From positions 1-9,302 of the forward strand of contig JAZRZJ010000052.1 of the NCBI GenBank assembly GCA_045601285.1: a DNA stretch of 9,302 nt, written 5' to 3'. Position 1 is the stretch's first letter; every line of letters begins with the position of its first letter. A model generated the notes under the pieces. It did not search any database and was not told the origin of the DNA. It worked only from the letters and a program-made list of their open reading frames with translations. Of this stretch, positions 1 to 6,108 are shown in pieces. The position numbers were made by a program, and so were the translations under genes. The DNA is from F23-B02 sp045601285. GTDB taxonomy: Bacteria > Bacillota > Clostridia > Oscillospirales > Oscillospiraceae.

Positions 1-1
1 C

Positions 2-112
2 GGTTCCGTCAAGTTCCTCAACGCAGTTCGCTTTGAAAAGGGCGAAGGCATCGAGAAGAAGCAGGAAGACTTCGCCGCAGAAGTCGCTGCTCAGATGAAC
101 ATGGGCAAATAA
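2..112 (+). CDS. tsf: Elongation factor Ts, C-terminal end (partial)
   Basis: Only the last 36 codons and a TAA stop are inside the window; the rest lies to the left. The translated tail (VRFEKGEGIEKK, then FAAEVAAQM near the end) is the characteristic C-terminus of bacterial EF-Ts, the nucleotide exchange factor that recharges EF-Tu with GTP in the cytoplasm. It is followed 18 bases later by a strong terminator, so it is the last gene of its transcript (in most bacteria rpsB-tsf). Identification rests on the tail alone, but this tail is very conserved. Confidence 0.9.
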   Translation, partial: GSVKFLNAVRFEKGEGIEKKQEDFAAEVAAQMNMGK

Positions 113-126
113 TTTTTGCTGAATAT

Positions 127-160
127 AAAAAAGACCGTGTCTTTCGACACGGTCTTTTTA
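127..160. terminator. Bidirectional intrinsic terminator between tsf and the lipid kinase gene
   Basis: A perfect 11-base-pair stem (131-141 with 146-156) with a 4-base loop is flanked by an A-run on the left and T residues on the right (155-159). It can therefore stop transcription of tsf on the plus strand and of the converging lipid kinase gene, which ends at 179, on the minus strand. Confidence 0.93.
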
Positions 161-178
161 TATGTGCAGGCGATGATT

Positions 179-1087
179 TTACAGATTGGGGTTTGCAAAA
201 TCCAAAGCTCCGGGTACAATTTCAATACTGAACTTGTTTTCGTAGATTATCTCGCCGTCCAGGGAGTAAGCAAAGCCCTCGGGAGCCTCCACCTCGACCT
301 TCTTTGCCTGGCGGTATGTAATGATGTCGGCAAAGGTTTTGTCGTCCAGATGCTCGCCCGCGGTGTAGGGTCCCAGCAGCTTTACGAAACGCAGTCGGGA
401 AATGGGCGCGATGAGGCATACCTCTATGAGTCCGTCGCCCAGCTTTGCGCGGGGAGCGCACTTGAAGGAGCCGCCCACATACTGACCGTTTGCCACGGTG
501 CAGAGCAGGAATTTTCCGCTTTCGTTGAGCTTTTCGCCATCGGCATAAACGGTGCCGCTGTTTTTCATGCTCTTAATCAGCGCCGTGACAACGCCCTTGG
601 TGTAGGCATTCTTGTTGCCGTGACCGGTTTTTTCGCGCTCCTTGTTGATGGTGATTGCAACGGTGGTGTCAAAGCCGAAGTTGGTGACGTTTACGCTGTA
701 ACGCTCACCCACCTTGAGCACGTCAATCTTCTCGGTTTTTGCCTCAACAAGCTTTGCCACGTCCATGAACACATCTGCGCCGCCGTAGCACTTGACGAAG
801 TCGTTGCCGCTGCCGCAGGGGTAGCAGGTGACGGAAACCTTTTCCGCGCCAACAGCGCCTGAGAACACCTCGTTGATGGTGCCGTCGCCGCCGCAGGCAA
901 TGAAGCGGAGATCCTCGCCCTTGTTTTCGGCGATGGTGTTCTTCACGAACTCTGTGGCATCGCCCACGGCCTTGGTGACATAGACCTCACAGCTTTCCTT
1001 CTGGGGCAGGGCTTCAATTGCCGCGCGCAGCTTTTCCTCTGCGCCGCCTGCGCCTGCCATGGGGTTTACTACAAAAATATATTTCAT
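179..1087 (-). CDS. Diacylglycerol kinase / YegS-type lipid kinase family protein
   Basis: A 302-residue cytosolic or membrane-associated kinase of the DAGK catalytic superfamily (DgkB, YegS, BmrU group), which transfers phosphate from ATP to a lipid hydroxyl, typically diacylglycerol. Visible motifs are NPMAGAGG (8-15, nucleotide-loop region), GGDGTINEV (66-74, the signature phosphate-binding loop), GSGNDF (92-97), the GGSFKCAPRA segment (205-214), a DGL at 218-220 where DgkB has its metal-binding DDG, and SLDGE (275-279). Length is usual for the family. The ATG is preceded by GGAGG at good spacing. It is monocistronic, sharing a divergent promoter region with the membrane-protein gene at 1206. 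The exact lipid substrate cannot be told from sequence. A second, distinct family member is at 8253-9140. Confidence 0.93.
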   Translation of the reverse strand: MKYIFVVNPMAGAGGAEEKLRAAIEALPQKESCEVYVTKAVGDATEFVKNTIAENKGEDLRFIACGGDGTINEVFSGAVGAEKVSVTCYPCGSGNDFVKCYGGADVFMDVAKLVEAKTEKIDVLKVGERYSVNVTNFGFDTTVAITINKEREKTGHGNKNAYTKGVVTALIKSMKNSGTVYADGEKLNESGKFLLCTVANGQYVGGSFKCAPRAKLGDGLIEVCLIAPISRLRFVKLLGPYTAGEHLDDKTFADIITYRQAKKVEVEAPEGFAYSLDGEIIYENKFSIEIVPGALDFANPNL

Positions 1088-1117
1088 TGCTCTTACCTCC
1101 GTTTTTGTCTTTATTTC

Positions 1118-1146
1118 AATATATCACACGCGGCGGCATTAAACAA
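1118..1146 (-). promoter_or_regulatory. Promoter for the lipid kinase gene (minus strand)
   Basis: On the minus strand TTGTTT (1141-1146) is followed after 17 bases by TATATT (1118-1123), about 30 bases before the kinase ATG. The -35 match is weak (3/6) and the -10 good. Its -35 abuts that of the opposite promoter, so the two are back to back. Confidence 0.55.
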
Positions 1147-1175
1147 TTGAAAAAATTCCGGCTCTATGGTAAGAT
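1147..1175 (+). promoter_or_regulatory. Promoter for the YhhN-type gene (plus strand, extended -10)
   Basis: TTGAAA (1147-1152), 17-base spacer, TAAGAT (1170-1175), with TG at 1167-1168 giving an extended -10. It lies about 30 bases before the ATG at 1206, which has AAGGAGT as ribosome binding site. Confidence 0.65.
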
Positions 1176-1205
1176 ATAGCTAACCATTAAACAAGGAGTA
1201 CAACT

Positions 1206-1865
1206 ATGCCCTACGTGTTTCTTTCGATTTTCATCATCGCAGCCGTAATTCACCTTTACGCAAGCCTTAAAACCAACAAAAAGCTTCGCGCAATCACAAA
1301 GCCCTGGCTTCTGCTCTCCCTGCTGGGCTGGTACTGCTGCGTTGCCGAAAGTCCCCTGTGCATCGTAATCGCCGCAATAATCACAAGCTGGCTGGGCGAC
1401 GTTCTGCTCATTCCCAAGGGTACGAAGTGGTTTACCGCAGGCGGCATCAGCTTCCTTGCGTCACACATCTGCTTCATCGTGGCATACAGCCGCTTTGTTG
1501 ATTTCTCCGCAATTCCTCTGTGGGCAATCATTCTCTGCGGCGCGGTTTACCTTATTGCCTCCGTTCTCGTGTTCCGCGGTCTGAAAACCTGCCTGCCCAA
1601 GAAGCTCTTCTACCCCATGTTTATCTATCTGCTGATTAACGGCACCATGAACTGCTTTGCTCTGTTTCAGCTTCTCACCGAGGTCAGCTGCGCCACCGTT
1701 GTGACCTTTATCGGCGCGCTTCTGTTCTTCATTTCCGACAGCACGCTGTTCTACGTCCGCTTCAACAAGGATAGCCCCTTCAAGACCCACTTCGTGCCCA
1801 TGCTAACCTACATAATAGCCGAATTTCTCATTGTTTACGGCTTCATTCTCCATGCCGCAATCTGA
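1206..1865 (+). CDS. YhhN/TMEM86 family integral membrane protein (putative lysoplasmalogenase)
   Basis: A 219-residue protein made almost entirely of hydrophobic segments, about eight likely transmembrane helices. It carries the family's recognisable polar positions inside membrane stretches: TKP (31-33), SWLGD (61-65), the SFLASH segment (82-87), FFISDS (174-179) and TYIIAE (201-206). Members such as vertebrate TMEM86B hydrolyse the vinyl-ether bond of lysoplasmalogen; bacterial YhhN proteins share the fold and some have this activity. Clostridia make plasmalogens, which fits but does not prove the role. The ATG has an AAGGAGT site 5 bases upstream and its own extended -10 promoter. A strong terminator follows immediately. 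Confidence 0.82.
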   Translation: MPYVFLSIFIIAAVIHLYASLKTNKKLRAITKPWLLLSLLGWYCCVAESPLCIVIAAIITSWLGDVLLIPKGTKWFTAGGISFLASHICFIVAYSRFVDFSAIPLWAIILCGAVYLIASVLVFRGLKTCLPKKLFYPMFIYLLINGTMNCFALFQLLTEVSCATVVTFIGALLFFISDSTLFYVRFNKDSPFKTHFVPMLTYIIAEFLIVYGFILHAAI

Positions 1866-1870
1866 ACATA

Positions 1871-1902
1871 AAAAAGCCTTCGGCATGAACCGAAGGCTTT
1901 TT
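1871..1902. terminator. Intrinsic terminator after the YhhN-type gene
   Basis: A perfect 13-base-pair stem, AAAAAGCCTTCGG (1871-1883) with its complement (1890-1902), and a 6-base loop ending in a T-run. It almost fills the 53-base gap before the lipoprotein gene; the ribosome binding site of that gene begins only 3 bases after the stem. The lipoprotein gene must rely on read-through or on a promoter hidden in the upstream coding region. Confidence 0.9.
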
Positions 1903-1918
1903 CCGAAAGGAGCTTTCC

Positions 1919-2521
1919 GTGAAAAAATTTTTGTCTATTCTTCTGATATTTGTCCTGCTGCTCTCCCTTTGCGCCTGCGGTGAAAACAGCTCCGGTGAGG
2001 TTAAATCCAGAGACGACGGCACCGCCGAAATCTCGGACAGCGGCACCGTCAATGACATTCCCGACGGCGAGGACAACACCGACGGCAAAAGCAGCGGCAC
2101 AGACCCCGACGATCCGGTATCAAGCGAGCCTCAGCAGGATATCTGCACCGTCACACTCACCGATGCCGATGCAACGGGACTGAATCTTCCCGCAGATAAA
2201 ATCTGCGTTGTTGACGCAAGCGGTATGCAGATTCTCATCACCTTCTGCGGCGATGCCCGGCAGGTTAGCCTGCGCTCCGTAGGCTTTGACGGAATGAGCG
2301 AAGAAATCAGCGTCTGGCTGGGCGACGTTCTCCTGGACGCAGGCAACGTTAAATCGGGAGAGCAGCTCGGTCTGCGGGTGTATATTCCCGACGTTATTCC
2401 CAATGTCGCCATCTGCTACTGCGATGCTCAGGGCAGCCATTGCTACGGTATTTTCCAAAGCGGCAGGGACGGTTCACTCATGCTGATTGACCTCAAGGCA
2501 GAATTAGGCTTAAGCTTCTGA
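1919..2521 (+). CDS. Putative lipoprotein of unknown function
   Basis: A 200-residue protein with a classic lipoprotein signal: MKKF, a hydrophobic stretch (residues 4-17), and a lipobox LCAC with the lipidated cysteine at position 20, so it should be anchored on the outer face of the cytoplasmic membrane. Residues about 21-72 are a low-complexity linker rich in Ser, Asp, Glu, Gly and Pro. Residues about 75-200 look like a compact beta-rich domain (alternating hydrophobic residues; four cysteines, including CYC near 168) that I do not recognise. The start is GTG, chosen because AAAGGAG sits 6 bases upstream and the signal peptide begins there. It is followed after 14 bases by the DtxR-type regulator, suggesting co-transcription; no function can be inferred from that. 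Confidence 0.88.
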   Translation: MKKFLSILLIFVLLLSLCACGENSSGEVKSRDDGTAEISDSGTVNDIPDGEDNTDGKSSGTDPDDPVSSEPQQDICTVTLTDADATGLNLPADKICVVDASGMQILITFCGDARQVSLRSVGFDGMSEEISVWLGDVLLDAGNVKSGEQLGLRVYIPDVIPNVAICYCDAQGSHCYGIFQSGRDGSLMLIDLKAELGLSF

Positions 2522-2535
2522 GAGGAGATTTTCAA

Positions 2536-2904
2536 ATGCGTTTGCAGGAATCGGGCGAAATGTATCTTGAAACCATATACGTGCTTTCCAAAAGCTCAAA
2601 GGCCGTCCGCGCCATTGACGTGGGCGAATACATGGGCTTTTCAAAGCCCAGCGTCAGCCGCGCCCTCGGCATTTTAAAGCAGGGCGGCTTTGTGGCAAGC
2701 GACGAAAACGGTTTTCTTTCTCTCACCGAAAGCGGCACCGCCGCAGCGGAAAAAATTTTCGAGCGCCACGAAATTCTTTCGCGCGTTCTGATGCTGTTGG
2801 GCGTTGACGAAAAAATCGCCGTTGAGGACGCCTGCCGCATTGAGCACGTTATTTCCGACAAAACCTTTGATGCAATTAAGGAGCACCTGAAAAACCATGC
2901 TTAA
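2536..2904 (+). CDS. DtxR/MntR-family metal-dependent transcriptional regulator (short form)
   Basis: A 122-residue DNA-binding repressor. The winged helix-turn-helix occupies about residues 1-64 (recognition region near FSKPSVSRAL, 35-44) and the metal-binding dimerisation domain about 65-122. It lacks the C-terminal SH3-like domain of full-length DtxR, so its size is like MntR. Primary-site ligands by alignment are Met9 (in EMYL), Cys100, Glu103 and His104 (in ACRIEHVISD), the same set as DtxR Met10, Cys102, Glu105 and His106 rather than the Asp8/Glu99 of Bacillus MntR. His78 matches a further ligand, whereas DtxR Glu83 and His98 are replaced by Ser82 and Val96. GAGGAG lies 9 bases before the ATG. 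The gene overlaps the next by 8 bases. Regulated genes are not visible here; no metal transporter lies in the window. Confidence 0.9.
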   Translation: MRLQESGEMYLETIYVLSKSSKAVRAIDVGEYMGFSKPSVSRALGILKQGGFVASDENGFLSLTESGTAAAEKIFERHEILSRVLMLLGVDEKIAVEDACRIEHVISDKTFDAIKEHLKNHA

Positions 2905-3520
2905 GATCGACTATGCTTCATGGCCGCGGAAAGAGCTTTTCGAGTTTTTCTCCAACGTTTCCCAGCCCTTTTACAGCGTCACCTTCAATGTTGACGTCAC
3001 AAAGCTCTACAGCTACACCCACAGCCGCGGACTTTCCTTTTACTACGCACTGTCCTATCTTGTGACAAAGGCGGTCAACTCCGTTGACAACTTCCTTTAT
3101 GCCATTGAAGACGGCGAAATCGTAAAATTCGACGAGCTGCTATGCAGCTTTACGGATATGCGCAAGGGTACGGACAGCTTTTACATCGTCACCATGCCCT
3201 CCTTCCACGGCAGCATAGATGATTTCTGCGCCGCGGCAAAGGAAAAGAGCGAAAGCCAGAGGGAGTTCATCAACATGGACTCCGAGGGCAAGAACCTGAT
3301 TTTCATTTCCTGCCTGCCCTGGATCGAGCTTACGGGGCTCACCAACGAGCGAAATTTTGACCGCGATGACAACATTCCCCGCATCTCCTGGGGCAAGTAC
3401 CGCGAGGAGCAGGGGCGCAAGGTGCTGGGTATGTCCCTTGAGCTGAATCACCGCTTCTGCGACGGCGTGCATATCGGCAAGTTCGCCGCAGAGCTTGAAA
3501 GGCTTATAAACAATTTATAA
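2897..3520 (+). CDS. Chloramphenicol acetyltransferase-fold (CatA-like) protein
   Basis: A 207-residue protein of the trimeric CAT fold, usual length for type A CAT (about 213-220). Arg11 (in WPRKELFEFF) matches CAT Arg18. The active-site motif reads NHRFCDG (184-190), keeping the catalytic His185 and the structural Asp189, but with Asn in place of the first His of the usual HHxxxDG. In the PWIELTGL stretch (141-148) Gly147 aligns with CAT-III Ser148, which supports the oxyanion. It may acetylate some hydroxyl compound using acetyl-CoA, but resistance to chloramphenicol should not be assumed: such CatA-like proteins are common in clostridia without a known substrate. The ATG overlaps the end of the DtxR-type gene by 8 bases with AAGGAG 13 bases upstream, so translation is probably coupled. 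Confidence 0.85.
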   Translation: MLKIDYASWPRKELFEFFSNVSQPFYSVTFNVDVTKLYSYTHSRGLSFYYALSYLVTKAVNSVDNFLYAIEDGEIVKFDELLCSFTDMRKGTDSFYIVTMPSFHGSIDDFCAAAKEKSESQREFINMDSEGKNLIFISCLPWIELTGLTNERNFDRDDNIPRISWGKYREEQGRKVLGMSLELNHRFCDGVHIGKFAAELERLINNL

Positions 3521-3575
3521 GCTTGCAGCCGTATATTATTAAGCGGCGCAGCGTATCTAATACTAATACCTAATA

Positions 3576-3607
3576 AAAACTCCACGGTTCAAAAACCGTG
3601 GAGTTTT
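3576..3607. terminator. Bidirectional terminator between the CAT-like gene and rplA
   Basis: A perfect 14-base-pair stem (3576-3589 with 3594-3607), loop CAAA, flanked by A4 on the left and T4 on the right. It serves the CAT-like gene on the plus strand and the rpmG-to-rplA operon on the minus strand. On the minus strand it means the ribosomal operon stops after rplA. Confidence 0.94.
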
Positions 3608-3623
3608 AAATCTTCAGTTAAGA

Positions 3624-4316
3624 TTACAGCTGCTTCTGAGCGTTGATTTTAACGCCGGGGCCCATGGTGGAAGCAGTAACGCAGGACTTGATATACTGGC
3701 CCTTTGCTGCTGCGGGCTTTGCCTTGATGATGGCGCCGATGAGAACTGCATAGTTCTCGAACAGCTTCTGCTCACCGAAGGAAACCTTGCCAATGGGGCA
3801 GTGAATGATGTTGGTCTTGTCCAGACGGTACTCAACCTTACCTGCCTTGGCGTCCTTGATTGCCTGAACAATGTTGGGAGTTACGGTGCCGGCCTTGGGA
3901 GAGGGCATCAGACCCTTGGGGCCGAGGACCTTACCGAGACGACCGATGGTACCCATCATGTCGGGGCTTGCGATAACGGTGTCGAACTCGAACCAGTTTT
4001 CCTTCTGGATCTTTTCAACATACTCCATGCCGCCGGCGAAGTCTGCGCCTGCTGCAAGAGCTTCCTCAACGCGCTCGGGCTTGCAGAATACCAGAACGCG
4101 AACGGTCTTGCCGGTGCCGTTGGGGAGAACGATAGCACCGCGGACCTGCTGGTCAGCGTGACGGCCGTCAACGCCGAGCTTAACGTGCAGCTCAACGGTC
4201 TCGTCGAACTTTGCCTTGCTTGCCTTAATTACCAGGCCAAATGCCTCCATGGGATCATAGAGGGCCTGCTTGTCAATGAGCTTTGCGCTCTCTTTATAAT
4301 TTTTACTTCTAAACAA
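3624..4316 (-). CDS. rplA: 50S ribosomal protein L1
   Basis: A 230-residue protein, normal length for bacterial L1, which forms the mobile L1 stalk of the large subunit, helps release deacylated tRNA and represses its own mRNA in many bacteria. The sequence is typical throughout: YDPMEAF near the N-terminus, VRGAIVLPNGTGK (58-70), the highly conserved LGKVLGPKGLMP segment in domain II, and TMGPGVKI near the end. The start codon is TTG: an in-frame TAG lies 12 bases upstream, the next in-frame ATG would remove 22 conserved residues, and AGGAGG sits 8 bases before the TTG. It is the last gene of the operon; rplJ and rplL do not follow. A 224-base gap separates it from rplK and holds an apparent L1-binding RNA. 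Confidence 0.97.
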   Translation of the reverse strand: MFRSKNYKESAKLIDKQALYDPMEAFGLVIKASKAKFDETVELHVKLGVDGRHADQQVRGAIVLPNGTGKTVRVLVFCKPERVEEALAAGADFAGGMEYVEKIQKENWFEFDTVIASPDMMGTIGRLGKVLGPKGLMPSPKAGTVTPNIVQAIKDAKAGKVEYRLDKTNIIHCPIGKVSFGEQKLFENYAVLIGAIIKAKPAAAKGQYIKSCVTASTMGPGVKINAQKQL

Positions 4317-4336
4317 TTTCGTTTCCTCCTAATAAT

Positions 4337-4528
4337 GTGGTTGAGTCGGAATTAAGTAAACGATGATTAATTCGGTGAAAGCAGGCTGCGAGGGATTTTG
4401 AGTTCCAAAAAGGCAGCTTTTCCGCAGGAATACTTTGTGTATTTCAAGGAAAAGTAACGCATTTGGGGCTCAAAACAGCCGCAGAATGCCGAAAGCGAAT
4501 TGGTCAGCGTTTACTTGAAACCTCCCAC
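4337..4528 (-). promoter_or_regulatory. Putative L1 autoregulatory RNA in the rplK-rplA gap
   Basis: Read on the minus strand, GUGGGAGG (4528-4521) and CCUUGAAAUACAC (4449-4437) match the two strands of the L1-binding site of 23S rRNA (helices 76-77; E. coli has GGUGGGAGGC and CCUUGAAAUACCACC). Between them AAGUAA-A-CGC (4516-4507) pairs with GCGUUACUU (4460-4452) with one bulged A, so the two motifs are held opposite one another. A second possible 3' arm lies at 4362-4337: CGUUUACUU pairs perfectly with AAGUAAACG, then CC, then CCAC pairing with GUGG, ending 6 bases before the rplA AGGAGG. Known: L1 represses translation by binding rRNA-like sites in mRNA. Inferred: this element lets L1 control rplA separately from rplK. 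Confidence 0.68.
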
Positions 4529-4540
4529 GTTTGCCTTTCC

Positions 4541-4966
4541 TCAGTCGCCTACGAGTACGCCCATGGAACGGCAGGTGCCGGCGATCATGCTCATTGCACT
4601 TTCAATATCGGTGCAGTTAAGGTCGGGCATCTTCTGTTCTGCGATCTTGCGAAGATCTTCCTTGCTGATGGTTGCAACCTTGTCTCTCTGGGGGACGCCG
4701 GATGCAGTGTCAATACCGCAGGCCTTCTTGATGAGCAGTGCTGCAGGGGGAGTCTTTGTAACGAAGGTGAAGCTGCGGTCGGAGTAAACGGTGATAACGA
4801 CAGGGATCATCAGGCCCATGTCGCCCTTAGTGCGCTCGTTAAAATCCTTGGTGAACTGGCCTATATTTACGCCGTACTGACCAAGTGCGGGACCTACAGG
4901 GGGAGCCGGAGTTGCCTTGCCTGCGGGAACCTGGAATCTGACGTATCCAACTACTTTCTGTGCCAT
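4541..4966 (-). CDS. rplK: 50S ribosomal protein L11
   Basis: A 141-residue protein, exactly the usual L11 length. It binds the GTPase-associated region of 23S rRNA and contacts elongation factors and, in stringent response, RelA-type enzymes. The N-terminal domain shows APPVGPALGQYGVNI (21-35), with the proline pair of the hinge and factor-binding face; the C-terminal RNA-binding domain contains KTPPAALLIKKA and ends SMGVLVGD. The ATG has GAGGTG 7 bases upstream. It follows nusG by 20 bases and precedes rplA after an unusually long gap that carries the L1-site mimic. Confidence 0.97.
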   Translation of the reverse strand: MAQKVVGYVRFQVPAGKATPAPPVGPALGQYGVNIGQFTKDFNERTKGDMGLMIPVVITVYSDRSFTFVTKTPPAALLIKKACGIDTASGVPQRDKVATISKEDLRKIAEQKMPDLNCTDIESAMSMIAGTCRSMGVLVGD

Positions 4967-4986
4967 AAGTGAGCACCTCTTTCTTC

Positions 4987-5511
4987 TTAATCTTTAATTT
5001 CTTCAACCTGGTCAAGATCGAGGTCGACAGGAGTTTCTCTGCCGAACATGGAGACCATGACGCGAATCTTTTCATTCTCAGCGTCAAGCTCCTCAACAAC
5101 ACCCAGGAAGCCGGACAGAGGTCCGTCAACAACCTTAACGGTGTCGCCAACCGCGAAGCCGATGACGACTTCGTGATGCTCGATGCCCAGGTCATAAATT
5201 TCCTGCTCCGTAAGGGGAACGGCCTTGCCGTCGGAACCCACGAAGCCGGTTGCACCGCGGACGTTGTGGATCAGATGCCAGCTCTCATCGGTGAGAACCA
5301 TTTTGCAGAACACGTAACCGGGGAATATCTTACGCTCATAGGTCTTTTCACCTGCGTCGGTATACTCGGTAACGGTTTCCATGGGAATTTTTATCTCATG
5401 GATAAGATCCGTCATTCTGCGGTTTTCAGCAGCCTTCATAATTGCTGCGGATACTGCGTTTTCATAACTTGAATATGTGTGGATCACATACCATTTTGCT
5501 TCTTCTGCCAT
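4987..5511 (-). CDS. nusG: Transcription termination/antitermination protein NusG
   Basis: A 174-residue NusG. The NGN domain spans about residues 4-110 and shows WYVIHTYSSYE (7-17), KIFPGYVF (61-68) and RGATGFVG (85-92), the surface that binds the RNA polymerase clamp. The KOW domain (about 121-174) begins VGDTVKVVDGPLSGFLG and would contact ribosomal protein S10, Rho or other partners. In Firmicutes NusG often promotes pausing. It starts 6 bases after the secE stop with only a weak Shine-Dalgarno (AAGGG), so its translation is probably coupled to secE. Confidence 0.97.
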   Translation of the reverse strand: MAEEAKWYVIHTYSSYENAVSAAIMKAAENRRMTDLIHEIKIPMETVTEYTDAGEKTYERKIFPGYVFCKMVLTDESWHLIHNVRGATGFVGSDGKAVPLTEQEIYDLGIEHHEVVIGFAVGDTVKVVDGPLSGFLGVVEELDAENEKIRVMVSMFGRETPVDLDLDQVEEIKD

Positions 5512-5517
5512 AATTAA

Positions 5518-5790
5518 TTAACCCTTGCCTGCCAGCTTCGATATTGTATCGACAGCGAGGCGTGCCAGTGTATCGAAACCGAACAGAACCACGGCGGAAA
5601 CCGCCATGACGCCCAGAGCCACCAGGGTGTTGTTGGTGAGCTGCTTAGGGGTGGGCCACTCGACTCTCTTGAGTTCGCTTACCATATCCCGAAACCATTT
5701 TCCGATACGCTTGAAGAGTCCGAGCTTCTTGTCTTCTTTCTTTACGGCAGCAGTGTTTTTGGGAACAGCTTTTTTCTTTTCGTCAGCCAT
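5518..5790 (-). CDS. secE: Preprotein translocase subunit SecE
   Basis: A 90-residue single-span SecE, the clamp subunit that stabilises SecY in the membrane. Residues 1-30 are a lysine-rich cytoplasmic extension, 31-50 form the amphipathic helix with the conserved SELKRVEWPT (38-47), and about 54-76 form one transmembrane helix. This is the short Gram-positive form rather than the three-helix enterobacterial form. The ATG has AAAGGA about 10 bases upstream. It lies between rpmG and nusG, the standard Firmicute order. Confidence 0.95.
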   Translation of the reverse strand: MADEKKKAVPKNTAAVKKEDKKLGLFKRIGKWFRDMVSELKRVEWPTPKQLTNNTLVALGVMAVSAVVLFGFDTLARLAVDTISKLAGKG

Positions 5791-5814
5791 TTTTACACTC
5801 GTCCTTTCAGAAAG

Positions 5815-5973
5815 TTACTTGGTTTCAATATGCTTTGTGTGCTTTCTGCAGAAGGGGCAATACTTATTACGCTCAAGCTTTTCGGAAGTATTCTTCTTGT
5901 TCTTGATAGTATTGTAGTTTCTCTGCTTGCACTCATCACATCTCAAAGTGATTTTGACTCTGTTGTCAGCCAT
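5815..5973 (-). CDS. rpmG: 50S ribosomal protein L33
   Basis: A 52-residue L33 of the zinc-binding (C+) type: cysteine pairs C12-x-x-C15 and C39-x-x-C42 make a zinc ribbon. Start MADNRVKITLRCDEC and the LERNKYCPFC segment are typical. The ATG is preceded by AGGAGGTG (5990-5983) at 9 bases. It is the first gene of the rpmG-secE-nusG-rplK-rplA operon, 24 bases before secE. The C+ form implies zinc-replete expression; in several Firmicutes a cysteine-free paralogue replaces it under zinc limitation, and none is in this window. Confidence 0.95.
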   Translation of the reverse strand: MADNRVKITLRCDECKQRNYNTIKNKKNTSEKLERNKYCPFCRKHTKHIETK

Positions 5974-6102
5974 ACTTTTCGGCACCTCCTATATTATTTA
6001 TCCGCGTTTACCGGTGCGGACATTTGCCTCCCTGTATGAGACTGCAAGGCACCGTCTGCGGCAAAAAATGCGCACAAAAAGAAACCTCTCGTCCGACAGG
6101 TA
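5974..6102 (-). promoter_or_regulatory. Structured 5' leader of the rpmG operon
   Basis: About 129 transcribed but untranslated bases lie between the predicted start point (about 6102) and rpmG. On the minus strand CGGUGC (6054-6049) pairs with GCACCG (6017-6012), enclosing UUGC/GCAA (6047-6044 with 6027-6024) and CUC/GAG (6040-6038 with 6030-6028). Alternatively UCCGC (6020-6016) pairs with GCGGA (6005-6001). The two share bases 6012-6017 and cannot coexist. I do not recognise a known riboswitch or ribosomal-protein leader. Regulatory function is inference. Confidence 0.5.
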
Positions 6103-6108
6103 ATTGTT

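Noticed and set aside
116..862. A 248-codon open frame on the plus strand
   Set aside because: It is the antisense of the first lipid kinase gene and starts inside the tsf terminator; no family features.
2897..3520. A chloramphenicol resistance gene
   Set aside because: The fold is CAT-like but two active-site-area residues differ and there is no mobile-element context; function left open.
3801..4355. A 184-codon open frame on the plus strand
   Set aside because: Antisense of rplA; arises from biased codon use in a ribosomal gene.
4351..4516. A separate promoter for rplA in the rplK-rplA gap
   Set aside because: Only poor hexamers at bad spacing were seen (for example TTTACT with ATTATT); the inverted AAGTAAACG/CGTTTACTT pair is better explained as RNA structure.
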